In this document: positions 15,089-24,011 of the stretch, piece by piece
Position numbering within the stretch: the first letter of the stretch is position 1
Layout of the letters: each line of letters begins with the position of its first letter
Assembly (NCBI GenBank): GCA_001769195.1
Contig: MEOK01000034.1
Coordinates: 62,001 to 126,000, forward strand
From: Bacteroidetes bacterium GWF2_40_14
GTDB lineage: Bacteria > Bacteroidota > Bacteroidia > Bacteroidales > UBA932
DNA length: 64,000 nt
Direction of reading: 5' to 3'
The notes under the pieces: generated by a model
Told to the model about the DNA's origin: nothing
The model's database searches: none
Seen by the model: only the letters and a program-made list of their open reading frames with translations
Translations under genes and position numbers: made by a program

Positions 15089-17923
15089 CTATTTTGTCTG
15101 CACAGATTTTGCTTCCTTGTCTATCAAAATCACGTTGCCCAGACCTATGCTGTTAAGTGGTTTCAGCTGGGTTTTGGCGTCACCTACAACAACATAGACC
15201 ATTTCGTTTGCGTCTATGTTCTTGGCTATGACTGCTTTTGCCTGCTCAACGGTCATGCTGTTGATTGTCTCTTCCTGCTGTTTCACATAGTCGAACGGAA
15301 GATTATAAGAGGAGATGTTACTCAACATTTCTACCAGGGCGCCTATTGTTTCGAATGATGAAGCCTTTGCCCTTAGCATAGAGTTCTTGGTTGTATTCAG
15401 AAGCTCTTCGTTATATTCTGTTCCATAGTTGCTTATAAGGCTCTTGAATGTTTCTACGGCTTCTTTTGTAGTACTTCCCTGAACACTTGACGAAGCTGTA
15501 AATGTATTGAGGAACTCCTGACCGGCAAACCTTGAGTAAGCGCCGTAAGTAAATCCTTTTTGCAGACGAAGAACGTCGAACAACATTCCCTGAGAACCAG
15601 CACCAAGCCTGTAGTTTGCAATTACAGACGGATAATAGTCAGGACTGCTGAAAGGCATACCAACCTTGCTTATCATTATCATAGACTGTGGAGCATTCGG
15701 ATAATCAACAAAATAGATTTGTGCCCTCTTTGCAGGGACGCCCGCTGCAGGTTGAGGCACAGTTACCTCTTTTGCTGCCCATTTCTCGACTAGCGAAGCA
15801 ATTGCTTTTTCACAAGTTGCCTGATCAATTGCACCGGCTATGTTAAAGTTTGCTATAGTCGGGCTCAGGAACGAATTGTAGAATGTCTTAACATCGTCAA
15901 TAGTTATTGAATCGAGGCTCTCCATGTTTCCGTAAGGAATCTGGGCAAGTCTGGAATCGGCACCAAAGAGAAGTTTGTTTGTAACAGAAGTGGCTATCTC
16001 GGCAGGATCTACCGATGACTGACGGATATATGATTTTATCTCATTCTTGATTCTGGCGAGGGCAGCCTCGTCGAACCTTGGCTGAAGAACCATCTCTTCG
16101 GTCAGAGCCATAACCTCTTTGAAGTTCTTGGCAAGACAAGAGATTGAAATGCCCATTCCTTCAACATCGGAAGATACTGTAATTCTGGCTCCAAGAAGGC
16201 CCATTGCATTTTCAAGCTCCTCAGGAGTCTTGAGAGCGGTACCTTCATTCATAAGCTCGGCATTTATGAAAGACAAACCAATCTTATTTGCAGGGTCAAG
16301 CAGCATGCCGCCTTTAAGCTCAATACTTACCTGTATTATAGGTAGTTCGTTCTGGGTTATTCCAAAAAGACCCATACCATTGGCGAGCTTGCCTGTCCAA
16401 ACAGGAGGAACGGTTATAGCCGGAGTATTAGGCATATAGGCTGGTTCTACAGAACGGTCAAAAGCAGAAGGTGTGCGGACATATTCATCGTCCACAATTT
16501 TTCCTCCTGCAGATTTCATCTTCTGATCGGCTACATTCTCTTCAACAATTTTTCCGGGCACAGATCCTGTAAGTGCAAGCTCTTGCTTTCCCCTTGGAAC
16601 AACGCTCAATGCAAAGTATGGTTTGCCCTTGAAATATTTCTCATATACAGCCATAATATCCTCTTTTGTAACAGCCTGATATTTTTTAAGGTCGTCAAAA
16701 GATGCATCCGGTTTGCCGGCAAACTCATTGTCACGGGCCATCATCAGGGCCTTACCCTGGACTCCCGACAATCTGTTATATAGACTAACTTCCTGCATAA
16801 CCTTAAGCTTTTGAAGTTCCTGCGGATTGACGCCATCTTTTTCGAAGCGTGCAAAGGCCTCTTCTATAGCTGTATTAACGTCGTTAAGATTGATGCCGTC
16901 AAAGGCTCTGATTCCAATCTGTACAACACCTGCTACTTCACGTGCCTGGTTATAAGCACTCACAGATGGAGCCAGCTTTTTCTCCTCAACAACAATTTTG
17001 TAAAGAGGAGAGTTCTTGCCGTTTGCAAACAGAGAAGCAAAATACTGGAGAGCATAAGCATCTTTATTGTAAGCCTCTACAGTAGGAAATGCTACAGATA
17101 ACTGAGGAAGGCGGGCATAAGCATCTTCCCATACTATCTTTTTGGTTGAGTCCATCACAAGTGGCTGAATTACCGGTTTTGGAACATCGGCACCTTTCTT
17201 TATCTCGCCAAAGTATTTCTGAACAAGCTCTTTTGTCTGTTTAAGATCGAAGTCGCCAGTAAGTACCAATGTTGCATTGTTAGGAACATAGTAGGTTCCG
17301 TAAAACTCTTTTACATCGTCTAGTGTGGCACCTTTCAAATCTGCAATCTCTCCGATTGTTGTCCAGCTGTAAGGGTGACCAGCAGGGAACATCTCATAGG
17401 CAGTAATAGTAGCCGAATGCCCATAAGGCTGACTGTCATAATTTTGTCTTTTTTCGTTGGAAACGATGTCAATCTCTCTTTCAAGACCATCTTGGGTTAC
17501 AGTGTTTATAAAGAATCCCATACGGTCGGATTCCATCCATAGAACTTTCTCCAGAGCATCGCGAGGTACTGCCTCATAATAGTTTGTGCCGTCGGAATTT
17601 GTTGATCCGTTAAAGCTTCCTCCCATCTTTGCGATATTCTGGAAGAATGCATTTCGTGGCAGATTTTCTGAACGCTGGAAAAGCATGTGCTCGAAAAAGT
17701 GTGCGAAACCGGTTTTGCCGGGCTTCTCTCTGCCAGATCCAACATGGTATTGGATGGCAATGGCTACCAATGGATCTGAGTGGTCTTCGTGAAGGATTAC
17801 CTTAAGACCATTCTCCAGAGTGTACTGTTCATAATTGAGTTCCACCTTGGGTTCTTTTGGTGCACACGAAAGGGTGACCATTGCCAGGGAGGTAAAAAAG
17901 AGGGATTTTAAAAGCTTAGACAT
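15089..17923 (-). CDS. M16 family zinc metallopeptidase, two-module lipoprotein
   Basis: 944 aa, about twice a single M16 unit. The lipobox is VTLSC (Cys20). The first module has the inverted zinc motif HFFEH at 75-79 and the usual downstream Glu region (IDIVSNEKRQN). The second module (from about residue 510) has the M16 fold without the HxxEH site, as expected for the inactive half of pitrilysin-like clamshell enzymes. These enzymes degrade peptides of moderate length, here in the periplasm or at the outer membrane. A TATCTTTG promoter on the minus strand lies at 17955-17962. Confidence 0.93.
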   Translation of the reverse strand: MSKLLKSLFFTSLAMVTLSCAPKEPKVELNYEQYTLENGLKVILHEDHSDPLVAIAIQYHVGSGREKPGKTGFAHFFEHMLFQRSENLPRNAFFQNIAKMGGSFNGSTNSDGTNYYEAVPRDALEKVLWMESDRMGFFINTVTQDGLEREIDIVSNEKRQNYDSQPYGHSATITAYEMFPAGHPYSWTTIGEIADLKGATLDDVKEFYGTYYVPNNATLVLTGDFDLKQTKELVQKYFGEIKKGADVPKPVIQPLVMDSTKKIVWEDAYARLPQLSVAFPTVEAYNKDAYALQYFASLFANGKNSPLYKIVVEEKKLAPSVSAYNQAREVAGVVQIGIRAFDGINLNDVNTAIEEAFARFEKDGVNPQELQKLKVMQEVSLYNRLSGVQGKALMMARDNEFAGKPDASFDDLKKYQAVTKEDIMAVYEKYFKGKPYFALSVVPRGKQELALTGSVPGKIVEENVADQKMKSAGGKIVDDEYVRTPSAFDRSVEPAYMPNTPAITVPPVWTGKLANGMGLFGITQNELPIIQVSIELKGGMLLDPANKIGLSFINAELMNEGTALKTPEELENAMGLLGARITVSSDVEGMGISISCLAKNFKEVMALTEEMVLQPRFDEAALARIKNEIKSYIRQSSVDPAEIATSVTNKLLFGADSRLAQIPYGNMESLDSITIDDVKTFYNSFLSPTIANFNIAGAIDQATCEKAIASLVEKWAAKEVTVPQPAAGVPAKRAQIYFVDYPNAPQSMIMISKVGMPFSSPDYYPSVIANYRLGAGSQGMLFDVLRLQKGFTYGAYSRFAGQEFLNTFTASSSVQGSTTKEAVETFKSLISNYGTEYNEELLNTTKNSMLRAKASSFETIGALVEMLSNISSYNLPFDYVKQQEETINSMTVEQAKAVIAKNIDANEMVYVVVGDAKTQLKPLNSIGLGNVILIDKEAKSVQTK

Positions 17924-17954
17924 AAACGTAAGATTTTGAGTTAAGTGGATTAAA

Positions 17955-17962
17955 CAAAGATA
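17955..17962 (-). promoter_or_regulatory. -7 promoter element of the M16 gene
   Basis: On the minus strand it reads TATCTTTG, about 30 nt before the M16 start codon. It is divergent from the riboswitch promoter at 17992-17999. Confidence 0.6.
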
Positions 17963-17991
17963 AAAAATTTTTCTTTCTGATTTTTATCATT

Positions 17992-17999
17992 TACCTTTG
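17992..17999 (+). promoter_or_regulatory. -7 promoter element of the B12 uptake operon
   Basis: TACCTTTG matches TAnnTTTG. The transcript should start near 18004, just ahead of the aptamer. Confidence 0.6.
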
Positions 18000-18003
18000 A
18001 ACC

Positions 18004-18152
18004 GTTCTTTAGATAGGGAACCTCGTGTAATCCGAGGACAGTACCCGCTGCTGTAAAGCTTGCCCAACAGGGTTATCTTCCGTAAGCCACTGCCAATTAG
18101 GTGGGAAGGCGAGAGATATAAAAGCTGAGTCAGAAAACCTGCTTGGAACAAA
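18004..18152 (+). ncRNA. Cobalamin riboswitch controlling btuB-btuG
   Basis: The aptamer parts are in order: GGGAACCTCGTGTAATCCGAGG, ACAGTACCCGCTGCTGTAA, the B12-box core GCCACTG, GGGAAGGCG and AGTCAGAAAACCTGC. The first 8 nt of the leader (CGTTCTTT, 18003-18010) are exactly complementary to AAAGAACG at 18180-18187, which ends at the base before the start codon of the receptor gene. Ligand-dependent exposure of the ribosome-binding region is therefore a plausible mechanism. A second riboswitch of this class is at the left edge of the window. Confidence 0.95.
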
Positions 18153-18187
18153 ACTTTATTAATCGAGCTTTCGGGAGAAAAAGAACG

Positions 18188-20119
18188 ATGCACAGAAATT
18201 TTGCATTTATATTATTCTATGTTGTATTATTGAACTTTGGCGTTATTAATGCCGAGGCTCAATCGCGTGATACTTCTAAGCTGCGTGGTTCACGGTCACT
18301 GGATTCCATAACAGTAAGTGCTTCTTCAAAACAATTTTCACTCTCCAACAGAAGATTCTCCCCCGGGACAAATTCAATAAGGGTTTCCTCTGAGGCCCTT
18401 GCAAAGATGCAGATGAGTTCGCTGGCTGAATTCATTCAGCAGGAGAATGCAGTATACCTTAAGGAGTACGGGCGCGGAATGGGGGCGTACATATCTGTGA
18501 GAGGAACCTCTTCTTCACACACCACCATTGCATGGAACGGACAGAGCCTTTCGGTTCCCACAATGGGACAGACAGACCTCTCTCATATCCCGCTCTACTT
18601 TTTTGATGCTATGGAGATTCATATCGGGGGCAACTCTGCCCTGTATGGCGACGGTTCAATAGGCGGGAGTATTCAGCTTAACACAAAACCCAAATGGGAG
18701 AAGGGCATACATGGTGACATCCTACTTTCTGCCGGGAGCTTTAACTCTTTTCTTGAGGGAGCCACCTTGCGTTTTTCAGGAAAAACAACTGAGAGCAGGA
18801 CCAGTCTCCTCCATTCATCGGCTCTTAACAACTACCCTTTCACCAACAACACTAGCATAGGCAGGCCGACAGAACGTCTAAACAACTCGGCTTTTGACAA
18901 TTATGGTTTGCTCCAGGAGGTTTATAAGAAATTCAGAGACTCAAGTCTTCTGACAGCTACACTTATGTACCAGAACTTCGACAGGGAGATTCAGCCATCT
19001 GTCTCTTCCAATGACAGGCCGGAGAGTTACGAGTCCATTTATGACAAGAACCTTAAGCTTAACATAGGCTACAATGCATCAAGAAATCACTTCTCTTACG
19101 GAGCTCGAATTTCTTATGCGTATGATAACCAGAGATATAAAGAAGATATTATTGCGGCAGGTAGATATTTCGCATCAGTTGATGCAGAGTACAGGCTTGA
19201 TAAGCTGACATTTAAGGGTGGAGCATCGGGAGAGTTTATTAAGCCCGATGTATACTCATATGCCGACTCTGTAAGGGAGACCAAGGTTAATATATTTGCT
19301 CTGTTAAGATTTGTCCCTTATGACAGGCTCATTTTATCCGGGGGTATCAGGTATACCAAAGTTACAAACACGCAAGTTCCTGTTATGCCATCACTCGACG
19401 CGAAATACCTGTTAATCAGGTCTGCAAATCATATAGTTGCCCTTAGAGGATCAATGTCACAAAACAGCAAGGTGCCCTCTCTGAATGATCGTTACTGGGG
19501 AGGAGAACATCTCTACCTGAGGAGTGAGTGCTCCTTTACAACCGAGGGTGGGGCAGACTACAGTTGGTTTTCGGGTGCATGGAGTGTAGACCTATTTGGA
19601 ACATTATACCGAAGTTCTGTTAAGGACTGGATAAGATGGCTGCCAGCCGGTGTTATATGGCGGCCGCAGAATATCCCCGAGGTTCTGTCAAGGGGGGCAG
19701 AAGCCGGTGCGAGATTAACGGGGCGGATATCTGACTGGAACCTTTCACTCAATTTCAGCTATGCTTACACAAATATCAGAATGATTGAGGCGGTATGGAC
19801 TGAAGATCCTGCCGTAGGCAAACAGCTTGCATATCAGCCAAAACACTCCTGGCGGACAACAATTAAGGCAGAAAGAGGGGCATTGTCTCTTTATGGGGGG
19901 CTATATTTTACAGGGGAGCGTACTACAATAGATATATTTGACATACTTCCGTCATACCTTTTAACCGATGTTGGTGCAATATACAGATTCAAGGTTTTTG
20001 GAGAGGCGTTTACTGCAAACGGGGTAGTCAAGAACATATTTGACGTAAGCTATCAGAATGTGAAATTTTATGCAATGCCCGGCAGAAACTGGCAGATTTC
20101 ACTTAAGTGGCAATTCTAG
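18188..20119 (+). CDS. btuB: TonB-dependent cobalamin receptor, BtuB-like
   Basis: 643 aa from the ATG at 18188. An in-frame ATG at 18143 lies inside the riboswitch and is not used. A signal peptide ends near AEAQ. The plug domain (about 35-165) includes FIQQENAVYLKEYGRGMGAYISVRG in outline and IHIGGNSALYGDGSIGGSIQL, typical of TonB-receptor plugs. The remaining 480 residues form the 22-strand barrel, ending in SLKWQF. With the riboswitch upstream and a BtuG-like lipoprotein after it, uptake of B12 or other corrinoids across the outer membrane is the clear assignment. No carboxypeptidase-like N-terminal extension of the SusC type is present. Confidence 0.92.
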   Translation: MHRNFAFILFYVVLLNFGVINAEAQSRDTSKLRGSRSLDSITVSASSKQFSLSNRRFSPGTNSIRVSSEALAKMQMSSLAEFIQQENAVYLKEYGRGMGAYISVRGTSSSHTTIAWNGQSLSVPTMGQTDLSHIPLYFFDAMEIHIGGNSALYGDGSIGGSIQLNTKPKWEKGIHGDILLSAGSFNSFLEGATLRFSGKTTESRTSLLHSSALNNYPFTNNTSIGRPTERLNNSAFDNYGLLQEVYKKFRDSSLLTATLMYQNFDREIQPSVSSNDRPESYESIYDKNLKLNIGYNASRNHFSYGARISYAYDNQRYKEDIIAAGRYFASVDAEYRLDKLTFKGGASGEFIKPDVYSYADSVRETKVNIFALLRFVPYDRLILSGGIRYTKVTNTQVPVMPSLDAKYLLIRSANHIVALRGSMSQNSKVPSLNDRYWGGEHLYLRSECSFTTEGGADYSWFSGAWSVDLFGTLYRSSVKDWIRWLPAGVIWRPQNIPEVLSRGAEAGARLTGRISDWNLSLNFSYAYTNIRMIEAVWTEDPAVGKQLAYQPKHSWRTTIKAERGALSLYGGLYFTGERTTIDIFDILPSYLLTDVGAIYRFKVFGEAFTANGVVKNIFDVSYQNVKFYAMPGRNWQISLKWQF

Positions 20120-20148
20120 AATAACAAACAAATAAATCATATAAAGAA

Positions 20149-21228
20149 ATGAAAAACAACTTCTTGAAATTTTTAGTAACAGCATTAGTGAGCACGACTC
20201 TTTTCTCGTGTATAGAAAAATTAGATCCAATTGAAGTAGTTCGGGATGGAAAGGTGCTGGTGATCAATCAGGGTAACTATTCTGAGCAATCGGCAAGCAT
20301 CTCTCTCTATGATGAGACCACAAAACAAATCCAGAACAGAGTATATGAGACAGCTAACGGAATTTCCATAGGAGCAACTATTGTTTCAGGAACCATTGGC
20401 GCAGATAAGGAAGCGATTCTTGTGTGCAACAATCCTGACAAGATAATTTTCATAGATGCAAAGACAGGCAAGGACAAGGGAACAACAATAACTGAGGGGC
20501 TGGCCTCTCCAAGAAATGTAGTTATAACTTCAGATTTCATTTATATTACTAACTGGGATTATGATCATATCGTAAACTCTATGGGATTCTGGGAATTCAA
20601 TAAATCATATATTGCAGTTTATAACGCTACTACTAAAGCACTAATCAAGAAGGTTCCTGCCGGTACCGATGCAGAGGGGCTGGCATTATACGGGAACAAG
20701 TTATTCGTTGCTGTCAAGGAGGGTGTTAGAGTATTTGATATTTCAAAAACCGACATGCCTGTTCTGGCAACAATAAGGGATGCCGGTACAACCGGTTCTG
20801 CAAAACATCTTACATTCGACCGGACTCTTAAAATTTGGGCATCATTTCCGGAAAAAGGAGTGGTGCAGATAGACCCAGCAGCACTTACGGTAAGTGCCGT
20901 AGTCGCTGTTCCTGTAGACTTTATGGATGGCTACATAACAACAGATGCAACGGGATCCAATATCCTCACATACAATACAACTTTTGATGCAAATTACAAT
21001 CCGGAAAAGGCATCTCTATATTCTGTGAATGTCCAGACAAAGGCTGTTAAGACTTTATATGAGGGAACCTATTTCTATGGAGTTGGTGTAAGTCCCCTGT
21101 CAGGAGATATTTTTACTGCAGAGGTCAGCTTCACCTCAAATTCAATCTTAAAGGTAGTGGCGCCCGATGGAACACTCCGAAACTCAGCAACTGCCGGAAT
21201 TGGTACTTGCCGCTACCTTTTCTTTTAA
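20149..21228 (+). CDS. btuG: Surface lipoprotein, BtuG-like cobalamin-binding beta-propeller
   Basis: 359 aa. The lipobox is TLFSC (Cys21), so it is likely anchored in the outer membrane, facing outward in Bacteroidota. The chain shows repeated propeller blades of the YncE/DUF5074 type (NQGNYSEQSASISLYD, ITNWDYDH, GTDAEGLALYGNKLFVAV, GVSPLSGDIFTAEV). BtuG proteins of Bacteroides bind cobalamin tightly at the cell surface and hand it to BtuB. This one starts 29 bp after the receptor gene, so both are under one riboswitch. The length and family agree with BtuG. The ligand is inferred from context. Confidence 0.85.
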   Translation: MKNNFLKFLVTALVSTTLFSCIEKLDPIEVVRDGKVLVINQGNYSEQSASISLYDETTKQIQNRVYETANGISIGATIVSGTIGADKEAILVCNNPDKIIFIDAKTGKDKGTTITEGLASPRNVVITSDFIYITNWDYDHIVNSMGFWEFNKSYIAVYNATTKALIKKVPAGTDAEGLALYGNKLFVAVKEGVRVFDISKTDMPVLATIRDAGTTGSAKHLTFDRTLKIWASFPEKGVVQIDPAALTVSAVVAVPVDFMDGYITTDATGSNILTYNTTFDANYNPEKASLYSVNVQTKAVKTLYEGTYFYGVGVSPLSGDIFTAEVSFTSNSILKVVAPDGTLRNSATAGIGTCRYLFF

Positions 21229-21283
21229 CGCAATCCAAAGCTTCCCGCATGTCCTGCGAAATTTACTAAACCCATTAGGTGTT

Positions 21284-21350
21284 TACTAACTCCTTTGGCA
21301 GAGCTGTTAGCATATGCATGATTTGCAAATACTTGCGAAATGGTCTGAAA
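21284..21350 (+). repeat. Diverged dispersed repeat, copy 1
   Basis: The 43 bp at 21306-21348 match the reverse complement of 62384-62426 at 35 positions, with the shared core GTTAGCATATG. It lies in the gap between btuG and osmC, which also holds three related hairpins (ACTAA...GGCA...TTAG). No gene is visible here. Confidence 0.65.
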
Positions 21351-21410
21351 ACCAAATAAATATATAATTCACTGATTATATGGTAACTACTAAATGCTTT
21401 GGCAATGCAG

Positions 21411-21827
21411 TTAGTACTTCTCAGGAAAATGATATGTAATTGTCTTGATTACGTCCGGATGTATGCTGTTGGTGACAGGGCAGGTTTTAACGGAAGCGTC
21501 TATGAAACGCATCTGTTTTTCTGTGTAGTCATTTCTGGGGAAATAGATGTCAAGCTTCAGTTCAGCAACCCGGCGAGGGTTTGCCGACATAATCTTTTCG
21601 GTTTCTATACGAGCTCCGTCAATTGAAAATCCGTGAGCTTGTGCAGCAATGCCCATAATGGTAAGCATGCAACAGCCGAATGAAGTGGCAAAAAGATCTG
21701 TTGGAGAGAAGTGCTCTCCCTTGCCGTTATTGTCTTCAGGAGCCTCTGTTACAAGTTTGCTCCCCGATTTGAGATGTTCGGCCTCTGTCATCAGATTGCC
21801 GGTGTAGATAGTTCTGATTTTTGTCAT
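21411..21827 (-). CDS. OsmC family peroxide-reducing protein
   Basis: 138 aa. The two redox cysteines expected for OsmC/Ohr are present: Cys52 or Cys53 in SFGCCMLTIMG and Cys116 in VKTCPVTN. FSPTDLFATSF is also a family signature. OsmC-type enzymes reduce organic peroxides using these cysteines. The gene is convergent with btuG. Its 5' side borders the tandem-repeat arrays, so its promoter must lie in or beyond low-complexity DNA. It could instead be one of the YhfA-type OsmC proteins without a stress role. Confidence 0.88.
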   Translation of the reverse strand: MTKIRTIYTGNLMTEAEHLKSGSKLVTEAPEDNNGKGEHFSPTDLFATSFGCCMLTIMGIAAQAHGFSIDGARIETEKIMSANPRRVAELKLDIYFPRNDYTEKQMRFIDASVKTCPVTNSIHPDVIKTITYHFPEKY

Positions 21828-21831
21828 GTGT

Positions 21832-21895
21832 TAATTTGCTAATTTGCTAATTTGCTAATTTGCTAATTTGCTAATATGTTAATGTGCTAATTACT
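21832..21895 (+). repeat. Octamer tandem array (TAATTTGC)
   Basis: Eight units of 8 bp. The first five are identical TAATTTGC, then TAATATGT, TAATGTGC and TAATTACT. It begins 5 bp before the osmC start codon (minus strand). The same type of array occurs after namZ at 62072-62151. Confidence 0.9.
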
Positions 21896-21908
21896 AAATA
21901 CTACTACT

Positions 21909-22106
21909 ATTGCCTATTGCCTATTGCCTATTGCCTAATGCCTAATGCCAATTGCCTAATGCCTATTGCCTAATGCCTAATGCCTAATGCCAATTGCCTA
22001 CTGCCTATTGCCTAATGCCAATTGCCTACAGCCCATTGCCTACTGCCAATTGCCTATTGCCAATTGCCTAATGCCTAATGCCTAATGCCTAATGCCCATT
22101 GCCTAA
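21909..22106 (+). repeat. Heptamer tandem array (TTGCCTA/ATGCCTA)
   Basis: About 28 units of 7 bp with consensus WWTGCCT, mostly TTGCCTA and ATGCCTA. It runs up to and includes the stop codon of miaB (TAG on the minus strand at 22103-22105). A shorter array of the same unit overlaps the end of the AOR gene at 53152-53200. Confidence 0.92.
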
Positions 22107-23476
22107 ACCACCTCCACACCTTTGAGAGTGGCAGAGGAGCAGGAGAGAACCTTTACAGTCACATAGTCGCCAATTTTATGGTCGCCTGCGGGGAAGATAC
22201 AGACTTTGTTCTGCGATGTGCGGCCAAGAAGGTCACTTTTGGAACGTTTTGAGAAACCCTCCACCAGAACTTCAAACTCTTTTCCAATATCGGCCTGATT
22301 GCTTTTCAAAGACAACTCATTCTGCAAGGCAATTATCTCATTCAACCGTCTGGCTTTTGTTTCAGCAGGCACATCATCAGGGTAGTGTCTGGCCGCCTTT
22401 GTATTTGGTCTTTCCGAGTATTGAAACATGAACGCAGTGTAGTACCCCACATCTCTCATTATCGAAAGAGAATCCAGATGGTCCTCCTCAGTCTCACCGC
22501 AAAAACCGGCAATCATATCTGTGCTGATTGTCGAGGTAGGTAGTATCTCACGGATTTTGGCAACCCTGGCAAGATATTCCGCCCGGGTATATTTTCTGTT
22601 CATTCTTTCAAGAATGGCATCGCTGCCAGATTGTACAGGAAGGTGTATATGGTTGCAGATGTTCTGATACATTGCCATTGTATAAAGAACAGAGTTTGCC
22701 ATGTCTTTTGGATGTGATGTTGAGAATCTTACCCTTAGCTTAGGGTCTATAAGAGCTATCATCTCAAGAAGCTCTGCAAAAGAGACCTTATGAGTGGGAT
22801 TATCCGGATTTGACCAGTGGTAAGAATCCACATTCTGGCCAAGAAGGCTTATCTCCTTGTAACCATTTTCAAAAAGTTCCCGGGCCTCCCTCATAATACT
22901 TTTAGGATCCCGGCTTCTTTCGGCCCCCCTTACATACGGAACAACACAATAGGAACACATATTGTTGCACCCACGCATAATTGAGATGAATGCCGAAACT
23001 CCGTTTTTATCCATTCTTACCGGCGAAATGTCTGCATATGTCTCCTCCTGTGAGAGTAAAGTGTTTATCTGTTTGTCACCGCTGGTAAGGGCGGCAATAA
23101 GGTTGGGAAGATCTCTGTATGTATCAGGTCCGGCAACAAGATCAACAACCTGATGAGAGAGTAGCTCCTCTTTTAGCCTCTCAGCCATACATCCCAGAAT
23201 TCCAACTATAAGGGTGCGCTTTTTCTTTTTAAGGATTTTGAAGTTTTCCAGCCGGCCCCAGATTCTCTGCTCGGCGTTGTCTCTTATAGAACATGTATTG
23301 AGGAGGATAAGGTCTGCATTTTCAATTTTGTCACAAAGGGCATATCCGCACTTCTGAAGAACCGACAGTACAACCTCACTGTCGCTTACATTCATCTGGC
23401 AACCATAGGTCTCAATGAATACCTGAGGTAACTTATTATCAAGTACCGGTTTTACGGAATAATATTTGTTGGTCAT
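22103..23476 (-). CDS. miaB: tRNA-2-methylthio-N6-dimethylallyladenosine synthase MiaB
   Basis: 457 aa, the normal length. The N-terminal UPF0004 domain has FIETYGCQMNVSDSE (Cys26). The radical-SAM site is C170-x3-C174-x2-C177 in MRGCNNMCSYC. LLGQNVDSY and the C-terminal TRAM domain (about 390-455) are also present. MiaB adds the methylthio group to position 37 of tRNAs that read UNN codons, using two iron-sulfur clusters. It is transcribed alone, divergent from the LEA-2 gene. Both promoters (TATATTTG on the minus strand at 23496-23503 and TACCTTTG at 23515-23522) are packed into 66 bp. Confidence 0.97.
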   Translation of the reverse strand: MTNKYYSVKPVLDNKLPQVFIETYGCQMNVSDSEVVLSVLQKCGYALCDKIENADLILLNTCSIRDNAEQRIWGRLENFKILKKKKRTLIVGILGCMAERLKEELLSHQVVDLVAGPDTYRDLPNLIAALTSGDKQINTLLSQEETYADISPVRMDKNGVSAFISIMRGCNNMCSYCVVPYVRGAERSRDPKSIMREARELFENGYKEISLLGQNVDSYHWSNPDNPTHKVSFAELLEMIALIDPKLRVRFSTSHPKDMANSVLYTMAMYQNICNHIHLPVQSGSDAILERMNRKYTRAEYLARVAKIREILPTSTISTDMIAGFCGETEEDHLDSLSIMRDVGYYTAFMFQYSERPNTKAARHYPDDVPAETKARRLNEIIALQNELSLKSNQADIGKEFEVLVEGFSKRSKSDLLGRTSQNKVCIFPAGDHKIGDYVTVKVLSCSSATLKGVEVV

Positions 23477-23495
23477 ATATGGAACGAATTATTCT

Positions 23496-23522
23496 GCAAA
23501 TATAGGCTTTTTTATACCTTTG
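23496..23522. promoter_or_regulatory. Divergent -7 elements of miaB and the LEA-2 gene
   Basis: The minus strand reads TATATTTG at 23496-23503, serving miaB. The plus strand reads TACCTTTG at 23515-23522, serving the gene at 23543. Both match TAnnTTTG. Confidence 0.6.
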
Positions 23523-23542
23523 CAGATAATCAAAACCAAAAG

Positions 23543-24007
23543 ATGAAGAGACTGATATTGCCGATACTGCTTTCTGCCTTACTTTTTCAAAGTTGTGTTA
23601 ACTATAAGGAAATTGACATAAAGCAGGTTAAGATTCAAAAATTTAACCTTGTTAACACATCAAGGGCCAATGTGACATTTGACTATCTGGTAGACAATCC
23701 CACAAACTCTACACTTATTATCACTTCTGCCGAAGGAATCATTACTAAAAAAGGAGTGAATTTTGCCCGGATGGAGCTTATAGAACCAGACACAATTCCA
23801 TCCACAAGAATAACATCGGGCGATATATCCCTGAAAATTGACCTTCTGGATCCTATTTCATTATTGTCAATGGGGTTGAACATATCGAGCTGGAAGGTTC
23901 AGGATTTTAACTTTGATGCGAAAATAACAATCAAGACTTCATCTGGCTACAAAAAAGTATTAAAATTCAGGAACGTACCTCTGGAGCACCTGACAGACAG
24001 ACTATAG
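23543..24007 (+). CDS. LEA type 2-like lipoprotein
   Basis: 154 aa with a lipobox (LLFQSC). The body is an LEA-2-type beta-sandwich: VKIQKFNLVNTSRANVTFDYLVDNPTNSTL and ISLKIDLLDPISLLSMG recall the family pattern of N-P-N-hydrophobic motifs. LEA-2 domain lipoproteins in bacteria are thought to act in the envelope, but their roles are unclear. It lies 4 bp before the SPOR protein gene, and the two are surely co-transcribed. Confidence 0.75.
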   Translation: MKRLILPILLSALLFQSCVNYKEIDIKQVKIQKFNLVNTSRANVTFDYLVDNPTNSTLIITSAEGIITKKGVNFARMELIEPDTIPSTRITSGDISLKIDLLDPISLLSMGLNISSWKVQDFNFDAKITIKTSSGYKKVLKFRNVPLEHLTDRL

Positions 24008-24011
24008 ACAT

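Noticed and set aside
21841-22106. A CRISPR array at the tandem repeats
   Set aside because: The units are 7 or 8 bp and contiguous, with no spacers and no cas genes in the window.
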